64,000 bases of DNA from Urechis unicinctus (taxonomy: Eukaryota; Annelida; Polychaeta; Xenopneusta; Urechidae). The stretch covers positions 50,403,763-50,467,762 of the forward strand of contig CM067356.1 in NCBI GenBank assembly GCA_034190875.2, in the 5' to 3' direction. Of this stretch, positions 20,835 to 33,559 are shown one piece after another. The first letter of the stretch is position 1; every line of letters begins with the position of its first letter. The translations under genes and the position numbers were made by a program. Under the pieces are notes generated by a model. The model saw only the letters and a list, made by a program, of their open reading frames with translations. It did not search any database and had not been told where the DNA came from.

Positions 20835-21410
20835 TGATCTTTAATGAATCGCAGAGCGAAGTCATTATCGTTTTGCGGGTCCATTGAAATGAAAGATTGC
20901 ACCTTATTATTTCAGCTATTTGATTGCATTATGTTATTATAGTGCCTAATAAAGACACGAATTAAAACCGACCGTTAAGTTGTGAGCCGATTACGTACCA
21001 CCCTTGGTAAAACATATTTGTAGCGTGGCATCTCTTGTGTTTGCCATAACGTAGCCGCGTGTCAGCGTGTGATGTATCGTCATTACAATTGTCGAGTCTA
21101 ATGAATGTCACAAGAAAAGCTTTCGATTAACTGACATAGGAGTTCTGTTATATTAATGAGCCGCCGGCGTCGGCATGTTTTATCGCGTGCTTACTTGCGT
21201 GCACATGGTCATTCAAATATCTCCGATTGCCTTAACAGGTCAGTTGTCTGCCAACACCAATCTTTTTTGATTATATAATGATGTCACAAAATGCTTCATC
21301 TATCGTACTGAGGCATCGTCGTACACGCCACACATGAGTTGCACCGCGCATCATTAAGCGAAATATACATGCATTAATACATAATTAAAGACACTGGTAT
21401 TCTTGTACAA
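20835..21410 (+). repeat. Module D, copy 2
   Basis: Direct partner of 7,390-8,250. Homology starts at about 20,835, immediately right of the gene-relic block, so this point is the best estimate of the block's right border. Confidence 0.75.
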
Positions 21411-21439
21411 AATAAGTGTTAATTGCGGTCCCTCTCATA

Positions 21440-21790
21440 GTAATTATGGCCATTTGTTTTGGATTTTGGTTGATTATTGTGTGTACCAAATCTGGTTCAT
21501 AAACGTAGCAAATAGATATACTATTGATTCATCAAAATGACGCTTAGCATGCGAGAGACTGTGAGCTTCAAGTTCAGATCGTCATTATTGGTTACGTCCG
21601 AGCTGCTTTGCGCCATTAGTGCTCTTATCGCAATCACATATATCACTTCCCTTAGGAGAGTTATAACTGAAATAGCATTGACAGCATAGCGAAGTCACGA
21701 AAATGCTCAAGGTAAACCTAGCCACCATTTGGACTACTAGTTTAATCTTTAAATGATATATGGATCAATTACCCTGGTACAAGCACTTCC
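21440..21790 (+). repeat. Module B, copy 4
   Basis: CGAGCTGCTTTGCGCC, CTCTTATCGCAATCACATAT, AGGAGAGTTATAACTG and ATAGCATTGACAG, then AACCTAGCCACCATTTGGAC. A small GC-rich patch, CCGGGCCCGGTGCTAG, follows at about 21,818. Confidence 0.75.
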
Positions 21791-22029
21791 GGTCTCGCAT
21801 CAAGCGACTTAAAGAAATGTCCGGGCCCGGTGCTAGAATGAGATATGAGTAGCTGGGTTTCAATGCAGTTTTCATGGAGTTAGACCAAACGATGCGGCTG
21901 AATGGCACTCACATGATCAGTTTACTAGGCAACATTTACTAGAGAATCGTACAAATTTCCTAAGAAATAATGATTGCACTAGATGTCCTTTATATAACTT
22001 TGTATTATATGTCTCTATTTTTGATTTGC

Positions 22030-22120
22030 TGTTGACATCATTATTCTAGTATGATTGTTTTAATGAATATATAGATCATGCGCGCGACAATTAGTATTCT
22101 ATAGAAACAAACGAGGTGTT
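22030..22120 (+). repeat. Small module with TCATTATTC core, copy 2
   Basis: GACATCATTATTCTAGTATG, ATATATAGATCATGCGCGCG, CTATAGAAACAAACG. Partner of 14,839 and 29,225. Confidence 0.6.
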
Positions 22121-23090
22121 TACGTGTCAATAATTCTGCTTCATTATAAGGACTATAATTGAGTCAAAAAGGCCTCTATCTCCGGGGGTTGTGATTATTT
22201 CTAATACAGCGAAAATAAGCTGAATTACGATTGTAACACCAGTTTGAGTGGCATTCATGTTAAAAGGTCTTCGGCGCCTTTAGGATTATGTTTTTATTCA
22301 TTTATGTTTGTCGGTAAGTATCATTATGTTGTGTTTATATCAATGTCCTGTCTACGTGCTTTTTAATTAACTGTAAGATTCATCAATGAACCTTGCATGA
22401 CGCCTGTAGTACAAAGTAAGCATAAGTGGTGTTACGCGGGTTATCAGTATTTACTGAACGATTTGTGTGGGCTGCAACCATGTCCATGTGTTAAAAAAGC
22501 GAAACACATATGAAAGTGTTTCATCGTCGGGAGTTTTGCCTTTGGAGCTCGGGAGAGTCGATTAAAAATTGTGAATCCCAGCTTGTGGTGTAGTTAAAAT
22601 GGATAAAAACATTATCTGCAATCCATCTCATTGAATACACATTGAGTTGGTTTTCAAACGAGTTCAATGAGCCCGCTGAAAATATCTTTGTTGGTAAACT
22701 GTTATATGTGGTCGGTCACAACTCGACCAACGGCCCTGTTGCGCTGTGCTTCTGAACTAGATTCCAGCCAAAAATATACCACCAATCCTAAGAAAGCAGC
22801 GTGGTGTGTTTTTGGGACATCTCAATTGCACATGCTGACCTCTGTGGTTACCAGCTAATCCATAAGGTATATGTTGAGAAATGCTATTTGCATTTCTATT
22901 GCATTGAAGTTTCTCACATACGACGCCTGCATAATGCTAGCAGCGCAATGAGACCCAACAAGTCAGTAGATGTGTGCACTACTTATCACGAATCTTGCGT
23001 TCTATGCTAATAGAATTATAAAATTATAGATTCATGCGAGTGGTTGCATTCATAAAAGATACATTTTGCGGCATTGTGGTCGTACCATTT
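22120..23090. other. Non-coding, unassigned
   Basis: No gene was recognised; open frames are below 70 codons without motifs. Confidence 0.5.
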
Positions 23091-23465
23091 GGCTACAAAA
23101 AGGTAGCTGAATTAAGACCTCGTACGTTATACAATAATCGAAATCTGCGATCATTCCCATGGCAGAATAAATTGCTAGTAACGTGCATAATCGTTTATAA
23201 AATTGCTGGTGACAGATAATAAACGACCTGTAATGTGGTCTCAAGACACTCATTTAGCCAACGGCTATCTTGTTTTTCAGCATTCCACTCTCGGTCGTTC
23301 ACGCTAGTAATTCATTGTGGGTTGGTGATCAGTTATAACAATAGCACAGGCGACTCACGGTGGTCAGTAATGACAATTGTGCAGCGTAATAAAAGTCCGA
23401 TAATCGGGTAATTGAGGGCCTCCCCATGTTATCATGAAAGCCAATTGGACGTTGAGATAATGCTG
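23090..23465 (+). repeat. Module E, copy 2
   Basis: Partner of 8,990-9,410 with several indels. It has AAAGGTAGCTGAATTAAGAC, CTAGTAACGTGCATAAT, CTCACGGTGGTCAGTAATG and GTGCAGCGTAATAAAAG. Confidence 0.7.
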
Positions 23466-23789
23466 GTTTCAATGTTAGGCCATGTGATTAACATGTTTAA
23501 CCTGCTGAACTGAAACATATATGTAATGGTGAATAACGCCTAGATATAGAATAATCCTATCCGGCGATGTCGTGTTATCTTGATGAAAAGAATTATGTTG
23601 GAGGATATTTGGCCGCCCATCCACAATCTTGTTGAGTTGACGTAAAGCGTTAAAACGCACGAACTGACAACATTTTTAAGCTGATTATCATTTAGATTCT
23701 TAATGATATTTCAATGGGATTATCAGAAACGGGCCATCATCCAATGCTTATACAAATGTCCGATGCTTGTACTTAATGGACTACGCTAT

Positions 23790-23792
<3 letters not shown>

Positions 23793-23868
<76 letters not shown>

Positions 23869-24081
23869 ATCGCTCTCCAGTCTCTCTCTCTCTCTCTCTC
23901 TATATAGAGATATATATATAGATATATATATATATATATATATATATAGATATATATATATATAATATATATAGATCTCTCTCGATATAGATATAGATAA
24001 ATATATATATATTATATATATATATATATAGATATATATATATAGATATATATATATGTATATTAATATAGATATATATAT

Positions 24082-24117
<36 letters not shown>

Positions 24118-24295
24118 GAGATATATATATGTATATATATATATATAGAGATATATATATATCCTATGTATATACACTCTATACAAGGAATATTTATATA
24201 TATTTAAGTATAGAGATAGATAGATAGATATAGATCCCTCTAGATATATATAAGAAGGAGGGAGAGAGAGATATATAGATATATAGATATCTCTA

Positions 24296-24358
<63 letters not shown>

Positions 24359-24371
24359 ATATATATATATA

Positions 24372-24434
<63 letters not shown>

Positions 24435-24445
24435 ATATATGTATA
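23793..24445. repeat. (CT)n then (TA)n low-complexity tract, ~650 bp
   Basis: About 110 bases of CT repeats (one CGCAATCGCTCTCCAG interruption) run into TA-rich DNA with GATA, AGATAT and CTCTAT variants, ending in a pure (TA)n of over 100 bases. The 137-codon frame on the minus strand is a repeat artefact. The tract lies between modules E and F in the second copy of the large duplication; the first copy lacks it. Confidence 0.95.
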
Positions 24446-24449
24446 TATA

Positions 24450-25230
24450 TATCTATGAATAACATATGGCTCGGCGGGGGCATTTGCCTGAAAACACGCT
24501 TACTTGATGGAGTTGGACTACGCTCGATAACGTAATATCTAACTCTGCCCTAACCTAGATCATATGCATCATATAATATAACCATCGGGAATGTAGTGAT
24601 TAGTTGTATTGTCTGAGGAACCATGTAGGAAGTCATCCATCGTCCAAGAGGTCAACGAAATTTTAAACAAAGTAAGCAGTAGAACGTACTCATTAATGGC
24701 TAACCTCTTTACCAGAAAATCAAAAGGGTGCCAACCTATCAGCAACAGTCAGAATAGAGATATATATATGTATATTAATATATACTGGTCGATCTATGTG
24801 CTGCAAAGTAACACTATTAACATGAATTATACTGAGGCCTATAGTCTACTGCAATTTACAATTGGAAATCACGTCGTGAAAAAATTCAATGCAGCCTACC
24901 GGGAATTGTTTAACAATAGAATACATAGTGCCCTGAGAAGTGACGAAAAAAACCCAATGTTTATTAAGTTATGACGATTATGATTGAGCCTCATCTACGT
25001 TGCATAAAATTGCACCAAGACGGCACGCATAAAACATGCGTGTGAATTTTATCCTTGTGATAGGCAGTTATGTGTCTTTATTTTACGCATACATACAATC
25101 AAGAATTCGCCATCACTTGCTTCTGAAGAGTTTTATTCAAAGTATGTTGGTTATCTTTTTTATCCAGATATCACGGACTCAAACAGCTTGCTGTTTTGAG
25201 GCTGCTGATGTTTATTCATACACCAGTTAT
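24450..25230. other. Non-coding, unassigned (121-codon ORF not called)
   Basis: A 121-codon frame at 24,609-24,974 starts with a non-ATG codon, crosses a TATATATGTATATTAATATA stretch and has no domain signal. Nothing else was recognised. Confidence 0.45.
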
Positions 25231-26210
25231 GAAAGAGATTACGATTAGCATCGAATAAAAGTAGCTCTATATCTGATGCCTTGTGGATAGTATGACTTTG
25301 GATTGATGAACATTAAACTGACGTATCTGGAAATCCTATTAATTGGTTGAGACATTGCAGGGAAGCAAAAGGAACCTTTTTGAGCACCGCAAGGCATTAT
25401 TCTATCAGACCAAACATAAACTGTCACATCATGCTTGCTGGAATGATGCAGGTTTTATTAAAGTTGGATTTATGTTATACAGCAAACGCTGCAAATTTTT
25501 AATTTTTTTCGCAAAATTATGTTAATTATCGTCACAACAGTAAAGCCAATAAAGCATCTCGAAAGTAATGATTACGATGCCGACGACTCTGGTGATGAAA
25601 ATCTACTCTCTTGAAGAACATGACACGAGCTATCGGCATGAGATAAACAAATGTCATCTCCGACAACGTTTTGCAATTCAAATGCAGCAAATGTGTCAAT
25701 AATTGATCGTCATAAAAGCTGTCACTATTAAAGCATAACAAACGCTGTCGCTATCTATTCTCGCTGATTGCCGAGAGATGAATGTGGCTGTACGTTAAAG
25801 CCAATGCATGATTTACTAGTCCATATCGCCATCAGCATAAAGGCGGAGCAAGGCGGTTAACGTCTTCAGTAAATATATATGTGGATGTGATAGGTTTGCT
25901 AGTCAACCTCTCGATAGACAGTTGACCGTACTTTCTATTATGTCTGCAACTGACTACTTAATACTATACTGATGCGATGGGCGGATTTCGCTGCGGGAGG
26001 AAGAAACAATCCAGCATGCTTGAGAAGAAACAGAAGCATCTGTATAAAACAGCAGGGGGCAGTCGCTGGTGGAGATATGCAAAGCATCTGCAGTCTATAT
26101 TTCCAGTGCTTGTAGCCGCTGCATTCATCGGTTTAATCTGTGTGCAGGCTCTTTCCTTTTTTAAGATATAGATTATTCCATCTCATGTTTAATTGGCCAA
26201 CGAGTGTGCA
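25230..26210 (+). repeat. Module F, copy 2
   Basis: Direct partner of 12,060-13,360: CATCGAATAAAAGTAG, ATTGCAGGGA, CTATCGGCATGAGATAAAC, GATTGCCGAGAGATGAATG, ATATCGCCATCAGCATAAAG, and the terminal CACATTATTGCATG. Confidence 0.75.
25977..26171 (+). CDS. Small ORF with one predicted membrane segment
   Basis: A 64-codon ATG ORF: basic N-terminus (GRKKQ, KKQKH), then IFPVLVAAAFIGLICVQALS as a hydrophobic stretch at the C-terminus. The aligned part of module F copy 1 (13,222-13,332) has a shorter ATG frame whose hydrophobic run LALGATAYCVLCIML lines up codon for codon over about 20 residues. I recognise no family. The frames differ upstream, so selection for a product is unproven. Confidence 0.2.
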   Translation: MGGFRCGRKKQSSMLEKKQKHLYKTAGGSRWWRYAKHLQSIFPVLVAAAFIGLICVQALSFFKI

Positions 26211-26399
26211 CATTATTGCATGAAAGACAGGGATCGTGGCAGCATTAGGTAGATGTCACTAAAGCATCTTCATGCACGACACACTAAGCTATACTGCGCA
26301 TGATCAAGCCAATTGTGCAATCTTAACGCTGTATTTGCAAGGACGAAAATGATTTTCTAAGGTGAAACGATTCGGGTTTGTTTTTAGGGTGATTATTGA

Positions 26400-26720
26400 A
26401 TGCGCCACAACTTGTTCAAAATCGTAGTAAATAAGCATAAAAAAGACATACTTAATAGACGCTTATTCAAACAGTACGCGTGGATCCAATTCGCAAATTG
26501 TGACATTTATGCCGTCATTCCTAGCAGCCGAAATGCTTTGCATCATTTGCTGTCACATTTATCATTTCAAGGAAGATAATAACTGTCATAGCATTGATAG
26601 AATCACCAAGTCTTTACGTAGTGTCTGCGAAAAGCACTGAAACGATCAAGATAAAATTCGCCACAAATATAACTGCTACTTTTATCGGTAATTGACAAGT
26701 TAATCATTTACTCCAACACA
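26400..26720 (+). repeat. Module B, copy 5
   Basis: TGTGACATTTATGCCGTC, AGCAGCCGAAATGCTTTG, TGTCACATTTATCA, GAAGATAATAACTG, ATAGCATTGATAGA, then AAAATTCGCCACAAAT. Confidence 0.75.
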
Positions 26721-27800
26721 ACTTCCCCTTATCCAACATCAGATACTAGAGAGATATTCTCGAGCTAAGTTGTGTGGTGAAAAATGCATGGTATCTGGCA
26801 GAGTTGTCTCATACCCGCATCTAGTTTATAAGCTTTACAATGGTGTTTTTGATGCGTGCATAATTGGGATATTATTATGGGTCAAACATTTTTCGATTCG
26901 CAGCGCCGGTCTTTTTGTAGTAGGACAGCATGTTACCCGTCAATAATGGACCGTTTGCGCAGCATTTGCGACTGCACACGTAGTTAATGATGTTACGGAA
27001 CAATCATTTATTATTGATATCCTCTTCGACGACGAATGAATTGTAAACGCAGACGAAATGTACTCTATTTCTACCAGTGGGTAAGGATCAGTATTAGTTC
27101 GTCGGCTGCCAGTGTTGTTATTTTTCTAGTGAAGCTCTCCTTGTCAGAAGAATGTTGCAGAATTCAACTATTTTTTTAATCACGGCTACAAAGTAATCAC
27201 TTGTTCTCTTGGTTATCATCTTTCATATTTTTACCCCTGTTTATAACAGAAGCAGCAACACTGGGAATTTGGCGGTTTGGCGTAACTTTCTACAACGAGA
27301 TGAAAGCGCGACGGTCATGGATCAGGATTGGGATGCTTGGACAGCTTCCTTCAGAGTAAGCGCCTAATTGGCACAATTGGCTGCAAAATCCACGCTACTA
27401 TGGGCGTGTTAAATACAAGTGGCCACCGGGTTGGGTGTATGCTCATTCAGGGTTGTGACAGCCATCAAGCGTGATCATCCTAGTCACAAGTAAGCAGTCA
27501 GGGCTTTGATAAAAATTGACATTCAACCAGTACGATGTTTGCATTTCACAGCAACGGATTTATCTTTGGTTGGAAAAACATCGAGCTGATATAATATCTC
27601 TCCTTTCGTTAAAACCAATATCCAGTACTATGTATCATTTGTCATGGGTAATCTATAACATACATGTTTGTTTGAACGAAATTACTAAACGCCACTGAGA
27701 AGATTGTTGAAAACCTTTGGTCGAACATAACTTGCAATCAGTACCACTTCATTCCCGAGGCATACCTCTCGGTACATAATGTTGAATGCATAGTCCATTT
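26720..27800. other. Non-coding, unassigned
   Basis: No gene, RNA or clear partner was found. Confidence 0.45.
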
Positions 27801-27960
27801 TAGTCACTCCTAAGTGAAAAGATGCTAACCATATGCTACAGTTACGGTGCGATAGTTGCACTGCATTATAAATGAGCCGGTGCCATTGTGTTTGCCAACT
27901 ATATGTACACATATGAATATGCAATTGAAATATATAGCGTGTGACAGGGTTGCATTACAT
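27800..27960 (+). repeat. Module H (GAGCCGGTG core), copy 1
   Basis: ATAAATGAGCCGGTGCCATT and TTTGCCAACTA recur at 34,170 (TTAATGAGCCGGTGTTAG), 51,235 (TTAATAAGCTGGTGCTAG) and, weaker, 56,500 (ATAATGAGCTCAGC). The core is also inside module D. Confidence 0.55.
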
Positions 27961-30000
27961 TCACACTAACTATCTGCATTATGTCATTTGTTATTTTTGT
28001 AACTACAGACACGGCTTAAAGGGCAGTGCTATCATAAAAGATAGTTTGACTATCAAAAAAGTCGCGACTAAGGTAGCTTGGCAGTCCACGTCTCTACGCT
28101 GAAAATGTCGCGACCACTCTTGGTTGAAAATTTTGACCATGCTCCAGATTCATGGTGTTTATGACAAGTGGGTCTTTGCTAATCATCCATGGCAAACGAT
28201 TTGAGGACGATGAACTGCTTGATATGGCTATTTTGCACTCTCACAATTTTGATGTAATGAGACATCAGAGAAATTGTGAATGTCTTTATGTGTTCGACAA
28301 GATTATTGAATAAATCGCAACTAACAGTATATTTTAATGCAATATCAAATTGGAACTGGCTAAATTACAACACACAGCAGTTATAGTACAGGCATTGTTC
28401 GAAGCAAATTTGAAAATATTGGCCTTGAGGTGCATTGCGTTTAGAATGCTCGAAAAAAAAATTCACAGCAAGCACATTATCTTATTAAGGACAACAATGA
28501 ATGAAGCCCCGTTAGAGGCATTAACACAGCTAAGGTGTCTTGCTTAGAACAGCTTAAATAATCAATAACACGACCCGGGCAGGCAGTAAAACTAGCAGTA
28601 AATATTTCAGTGTATGCAGAAGTCAACCGAAACAAAATATCCTCAATGGCTGCTTCAACTCGTGGTTGGAAAGCTCAATCACATTGTTGTTGCAGAACAA
28701 TACCTTGCTACTAGGCCTTGGTTATAGAACAGCTTTAGCATCGACGTTTGTTCGTCCAAATGGTGTGGTAGGTAATGGGCAGACAGCGGGTACGATACTC
28801 TTTGACTATGGACGATTAAACAATCAATAATTATTGAATCCAATTAATTGTAAGCGAAGAAAACCACCATTCTTTAACACTCTTTGCTTAACACGGTGGC
28901 AACGCATTGTCATTACTTATTTATGTGAAAGTATTTATTTAGATGTTAATATCCCAACTATGAACGTGACTATTGCATATTGCGGTAATCCTTTGACTGA
29001 TAATGTAATGCAATCCAATGTTTTTATCCCACTTAAGTATCAGATAATGACACATGAATAACATGGGTTTAATGACTCATGCGTGGTATAAAGGCACTCC
29101 CTCGGTGGCTATACACGGCAATAAGATCCAAAGTAAAGTTAATTACGGGCGCACGCCTATCACATAATAACAGACGTACTACCCGTTTTCCCAACCCGGT
29201 TGAATCAAGTATTTATTTCTGTTAGGCTATTGACGTCATTATTCAAGTCATGTTTTTGATGAATACATAGAACATCCACGCAACAGCTTTCACTCTATAG
29301 AGACGACCATGTTGTGTATATGCTAATGGACCTGCGTCGTCCTGAGGACTCAAATAGCCGTAATAAATCATTCAGATGGCTGTTAATTTAAAAGAAGACT
29401 AACCTAAGAGTTCTTCGAGGTGACCAATAGTAAAAACATTCCTTTGTTCGAGGTGGTGTGTAACGCCAAAGCGCATTATAGTGTGACACAAATATAATAT
29501 ATAGTGTCGGTGGTGTGATGCGGGCTATGTAGTAATGGACAATCATTTGGTATAGATGACATGCATATCATTTCAATGGTGAAATTAAAGGTGCGTAGAG
29601 GGTTTAGCGACACACTTACGCTAAAATGTGAATGTTGTATATAAAACAAAGAGCTATAAATTTACGACCTGTGCTGAAGTTAAATGTGAACAAAATAAAC
29701 CGTGAATTATTGAATTATATATTAAATGTTTCGATGTTGAACCAGTTTTAAAATGTGTGATATAAGCGTACATATCCCATAGATCGAGGGAGTTAACATG
29801 GCTCAACTCTTTTGTGAATTCTGAGATTTCGAAAGACGGAAATGTCGATGTGTATAATTGATCAAATGAGCTCATGTATGATAATGTGTTCACTATACGG
29901 GACATTTCTGTGGTATTAATGAATTCAGGGATTAACTTATTTTTACAAAGCAAAACTTGAGCTGTGTAGGTATGACCCGCTATAGTTCGCAATCCTCTTT
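27960..30000. other. Non-coding, mostly unassigned
   Basis: It contains the third TCATTATTC-core module (29,225-29,320). A 112-codon frame on the minus strand (29,654-29,992) has no recognised domain. Nothing else was identified. Confidence 0.45.
29225..29320 (+). repeat. Small module with TCATTATTC core, copy 3
   Basis: GACGTCATTATTCAAGTCAT, ATACATAGAACATCCACGC, CTCTATAGAGACGAC. Confidence 0.6.
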
Positions 30001-30569
30001 GACGTATGGGGTCTTGTGTGATAATCTTTGTTTTATTTCAATGCATCCCACTTGTCCTGACATTTGTAACTTTTGACGATCTGCGATTTAAAGGCTGCAA
30101 AGGTACGAAAAATCTGTATTTAACCCAGGTGGATCACCTCTCTGGTTACCTCATCACTCAAGTAAACCAAATAGCTTTTACCTTATAAGCTACAACTATT
30201 TGGTCAAAGTCTGTATGGTTGTATGGACGATAATGAAGTGTTCGGGTTATGGTAACGAATGGCTGGTTGTTAAATTTTGATTTCGCTAGAATATTCAAAA
30301 TCCATAGAAATCATTCGTGAAAGATTATCTTTGTCCGTTACTGAAACTAGACTATCATATCATTATGGTCAAGTCAAAATATTTTCACGATTTAGTGAAT
30401 ATTTCTATGAAAAGGGCACAATTAATTGGCCTTAAAGGCAATATGGAAAAGGGTATCTACTCTTGCTGTTTATGTTCTTAACCTGGAAGAAGTAAGATGG
30501 AATGCCGTAGGATATAACATAACTTACGCGTACAAACATGTAGCATCCAATTGGTATATTGACGTGTTT

Positions 30570-30607
30570 TCCTTGACCCGGGAAATGGTGATGATATGAT
30601 GCGACTG
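30570..30607 (+). repeat. 38 bp conserved island, copy 1
   Basis: TCCTTGACCCGGG followed by AATGGTGATGATATGATGC and ACTG. It matches 44,787-44,824 at 36 of 38 positions, while flanking DNA is much more diverged. Confidence 0.7.
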
Positions 30608-30609
30608 CT

Positions 30610-33550
30610 AACACCACAATCATAGGCACCATAATCATCAATCAAATTGGGATGTCACAAGATATTATCTTGTAAGTGTGAGGATGGGGACAGGCAAAAC
30701 ACAATTGCATCATCTGCCATATTAGAAAGGAAAGGTAGAGAACATTCCTGGTGTTTGCCCGGACATTGATAAATGTTATAGACTAATAGGCGCTAACTTA
30801 ACCCATTTCACATGGTAAATTATCTCGTTAGCCTTTAAATGAGGTTTATGATGCATCGTCGGCAGAACTATTACTTTGATATGGAGTATCCTTCAGCACG
30901 AGTACCATATTTGTATACGAAATCAAGGCGGCTGTTATTAAACATGTATGTAACTGGGGATAAGTTGTCTTGTATTTCATCTCCATAATGTGCTGCTTCA
31001 AGGCAATTAACATACGAGATACATCGAAACGCATGACATAAAACAAATTCCGTCTTATGAATCTTATGTGCATTGGTACAGATAAGTACCAGTATTCTAC
31101 CACGACATTGGTTCATAATTACATACACTTTTTAAGGACATGAACCGCATTCAAATAAAAGCTTAGAGGTGTCCATGGTGACATATATAACATTCACAGG
31201 ATAAGATGTATCTCCATCAACTATATACGATATTTATTACAGCTCCATTCGGCCATTTCACAGTAACATTAGTCACTATTTTGTGATGCCCTACCACAAA
31301 ATCAAAACGAATTCTGCTGCCATATGTGAGATCAATCATTTCTTTCTTTTGATATTAGTATGTGGAAGCTTCATGGATATCCTGCTCGGGTTCAATATAC
31401 GCATATGTTAGCCAGTAAAGCAGTGTGGAATATTGTGTACAATTAGTCTTTGGTGTTAGCTGTGAAACAGGGAACATGCTCTCGTTCCATCGTTAAACCT
31501 AACCAGGTTCATGCACTATCAACATTTGTCTGTAAACCTGTTCGAGCACAACAAGGTCAGCGATTGCTTGTTATCCGCCCACTCACCCACCCACTCAGTA
31601 GCTCATTTTAACCAGGGGAAATGGGAAAAAACTCATGCCTATTACACATATGTTATTCATTACCCTTAGGTACCTGCTTATATCGCTAGTCGATATTCTG
31701 CTAGTAGGACCAGATGAGTTAGATAGCCGAACAAGTGGGGCCAATACCTAGGTAATTAAGGCCGTGTCTACTCGTTACTTCCAACCCACACTCCCTTCCG
31801 TAGACACACACGCATGCACGCACACACAATGTACATACACGCACAATGTCCGTAAAGCGTTTCAATCTAGTCCATTTGGAAGCGGATACGGTTTAATAAA
31901 TGTTTTTGATTCACACCATCCTTACAAATGAATACATTACATTGGACGGCAATGTCCTGATTTTGGGCGCCTACACGACGATTAAAGTGCATTTAAGGGT
32001 CATCATGGACCATATTCGTCACCACAGCCATTCCCTGACGACAGCAACCTTCTGTACATCATATTCTCTCATCTTACGTCAGCTGTCTGGTAATGGGCAC
32101 CAGCCTAAAGGAACACAAATTATGTGTTATTAGATGGCCTTTGACCTCGAAGCAACATAATCGATATGCTTCGTCAGCAATGAATTCTCGACCAGCGTCG
32201 TTAATCATATTGTGTTTGTTTGAATGATGTATACCGAGCATGTTGCAAGCTATGTGGATGTGTTTTGTTTGGTAACAATAACGAATAGAAACAATAGATT
32301 ACGCTTATTCGGGGTCTCAATCATATTTGCTAGCACCTTGATATACCACATGTCTGCGCAAGGGGATCAGTTTTAAATGCAATACAATTAATACGATTCT
32401 TCGATAATTTGAATAGTGGTGAAATTTCTAAGCGGCTGTCGATGTTCGGGCAGCGACGAAACTTCGCTGTGTGGTTTGATGTTATGTCATTCTGCAAGCA
32501 ATAACAACTGCCTTATTTGGTATTGTCCAAACCCATCGCATCCATTGTTCTATTAGTAATTAGGCTGCCACTATTTGATCGAAGCATAGTGTGTGACTGG
32601 CCGGCAAGTGCGAGACATTGTTAATATGTAAACCGTTCAGAAAGTGTCCGTACATATGTGGATTAATTTAGCAAATGTTGCATCGTTTGTCTCAATCCAA
32701 TTATACTGTTTTGTGTATTTCATTTAATAATGACACGGTATCTGGTCTGGTATGGATACTATAACTTTCCATAATTTGATAGTAAATGCCATTAATTTGG
32801 TGATAAAGAAAGCGATCGTAAACCATCTCACCAAAAGTGGTGACGAGCTGGCAAACTGAGGGGTCTCGCACATCAATACTAGAAAATCTACAATGAGTGA
32901 TATACGACATGTAAACATTATTTCATGCAACATGAAAACAATTATCTACAAGGAACATATTCGATGTGTTGCATATTTATCGTCTGCCTCTGGTCCAGGT
33001 TCCTCAGCATTTGGATCGCCGTTCGCGTTCTGCTGACCAGGAGTCGCCACTGGCATTCAATCTCGCTGAGCCAATCCTGATCCCACAAGTCGTTGATGTC
33101 AACTTTAACTACTGAAAGTATATGTGCCTCTTTCAACTCCTCTGGTGTATGACAGTGTGTTGCACAGCGGCATCGCAGATTGACAAGATTGGAAAGTAAG
33201 GCAACGTTTGTATAAACACAGAACTTAACTGCACACCAAAACAAATATGTTATATGTTGTCTTCAAAAATTGGGTTGGGTTAGTACAAATAGATAAGTGG
33301 AAACGTCGTATTATGCTAATCAGTTCTTGATAAGCGTACGCCCAGACAAAACATACATTTGACATTGCCCAATTAAAGAATACTAGTCCAACATAGCATG
33401 TGTGAATATCATGAAAATAAAACCCCGAATAGCAATGTTACACCTGCTCTAGTGTTGTGCCGTGAACAAACGAAAACTGGCTGCAAAAAGTGATTCGTGA
33501 CATGCAAAGAATGACAAGTGATAGAAATCAGAGTCAACGATTGATTGTGT
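30610..33550. other. Non-coding, part shared with 45,600-45,700
   Basis: Positions 31,715-31,770 (GTGGGGCCAATACCTAGGTA) resemble 45,610-45,660 (GTGGGGCAAATACCATGGTA). Positions 31,802-31,850 are CA/CACG-rich. A 100-codon frame on the minus strand at 32,942-33,244 has no recognised domain. No gene is called. Confidence 0.45.
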
Positions 33551-33559
33551 TGCAAACAA

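Noticed and set aside
23773..24186. 137-codon minus-strand frame rich in Y/I and R/E
   Set aside because: Encoded by (TA)n and (CT)n tracts.
14839..29240. Exact 7,198-base spacing of the three TCATTATTC elements as evidence of a 7.2 kb tandem array
   Set aside because: The first interval includes the 5 kb gene-relic block and the second an unrelated ~2.3 kb expansion, so the equal spacing is coincidence.
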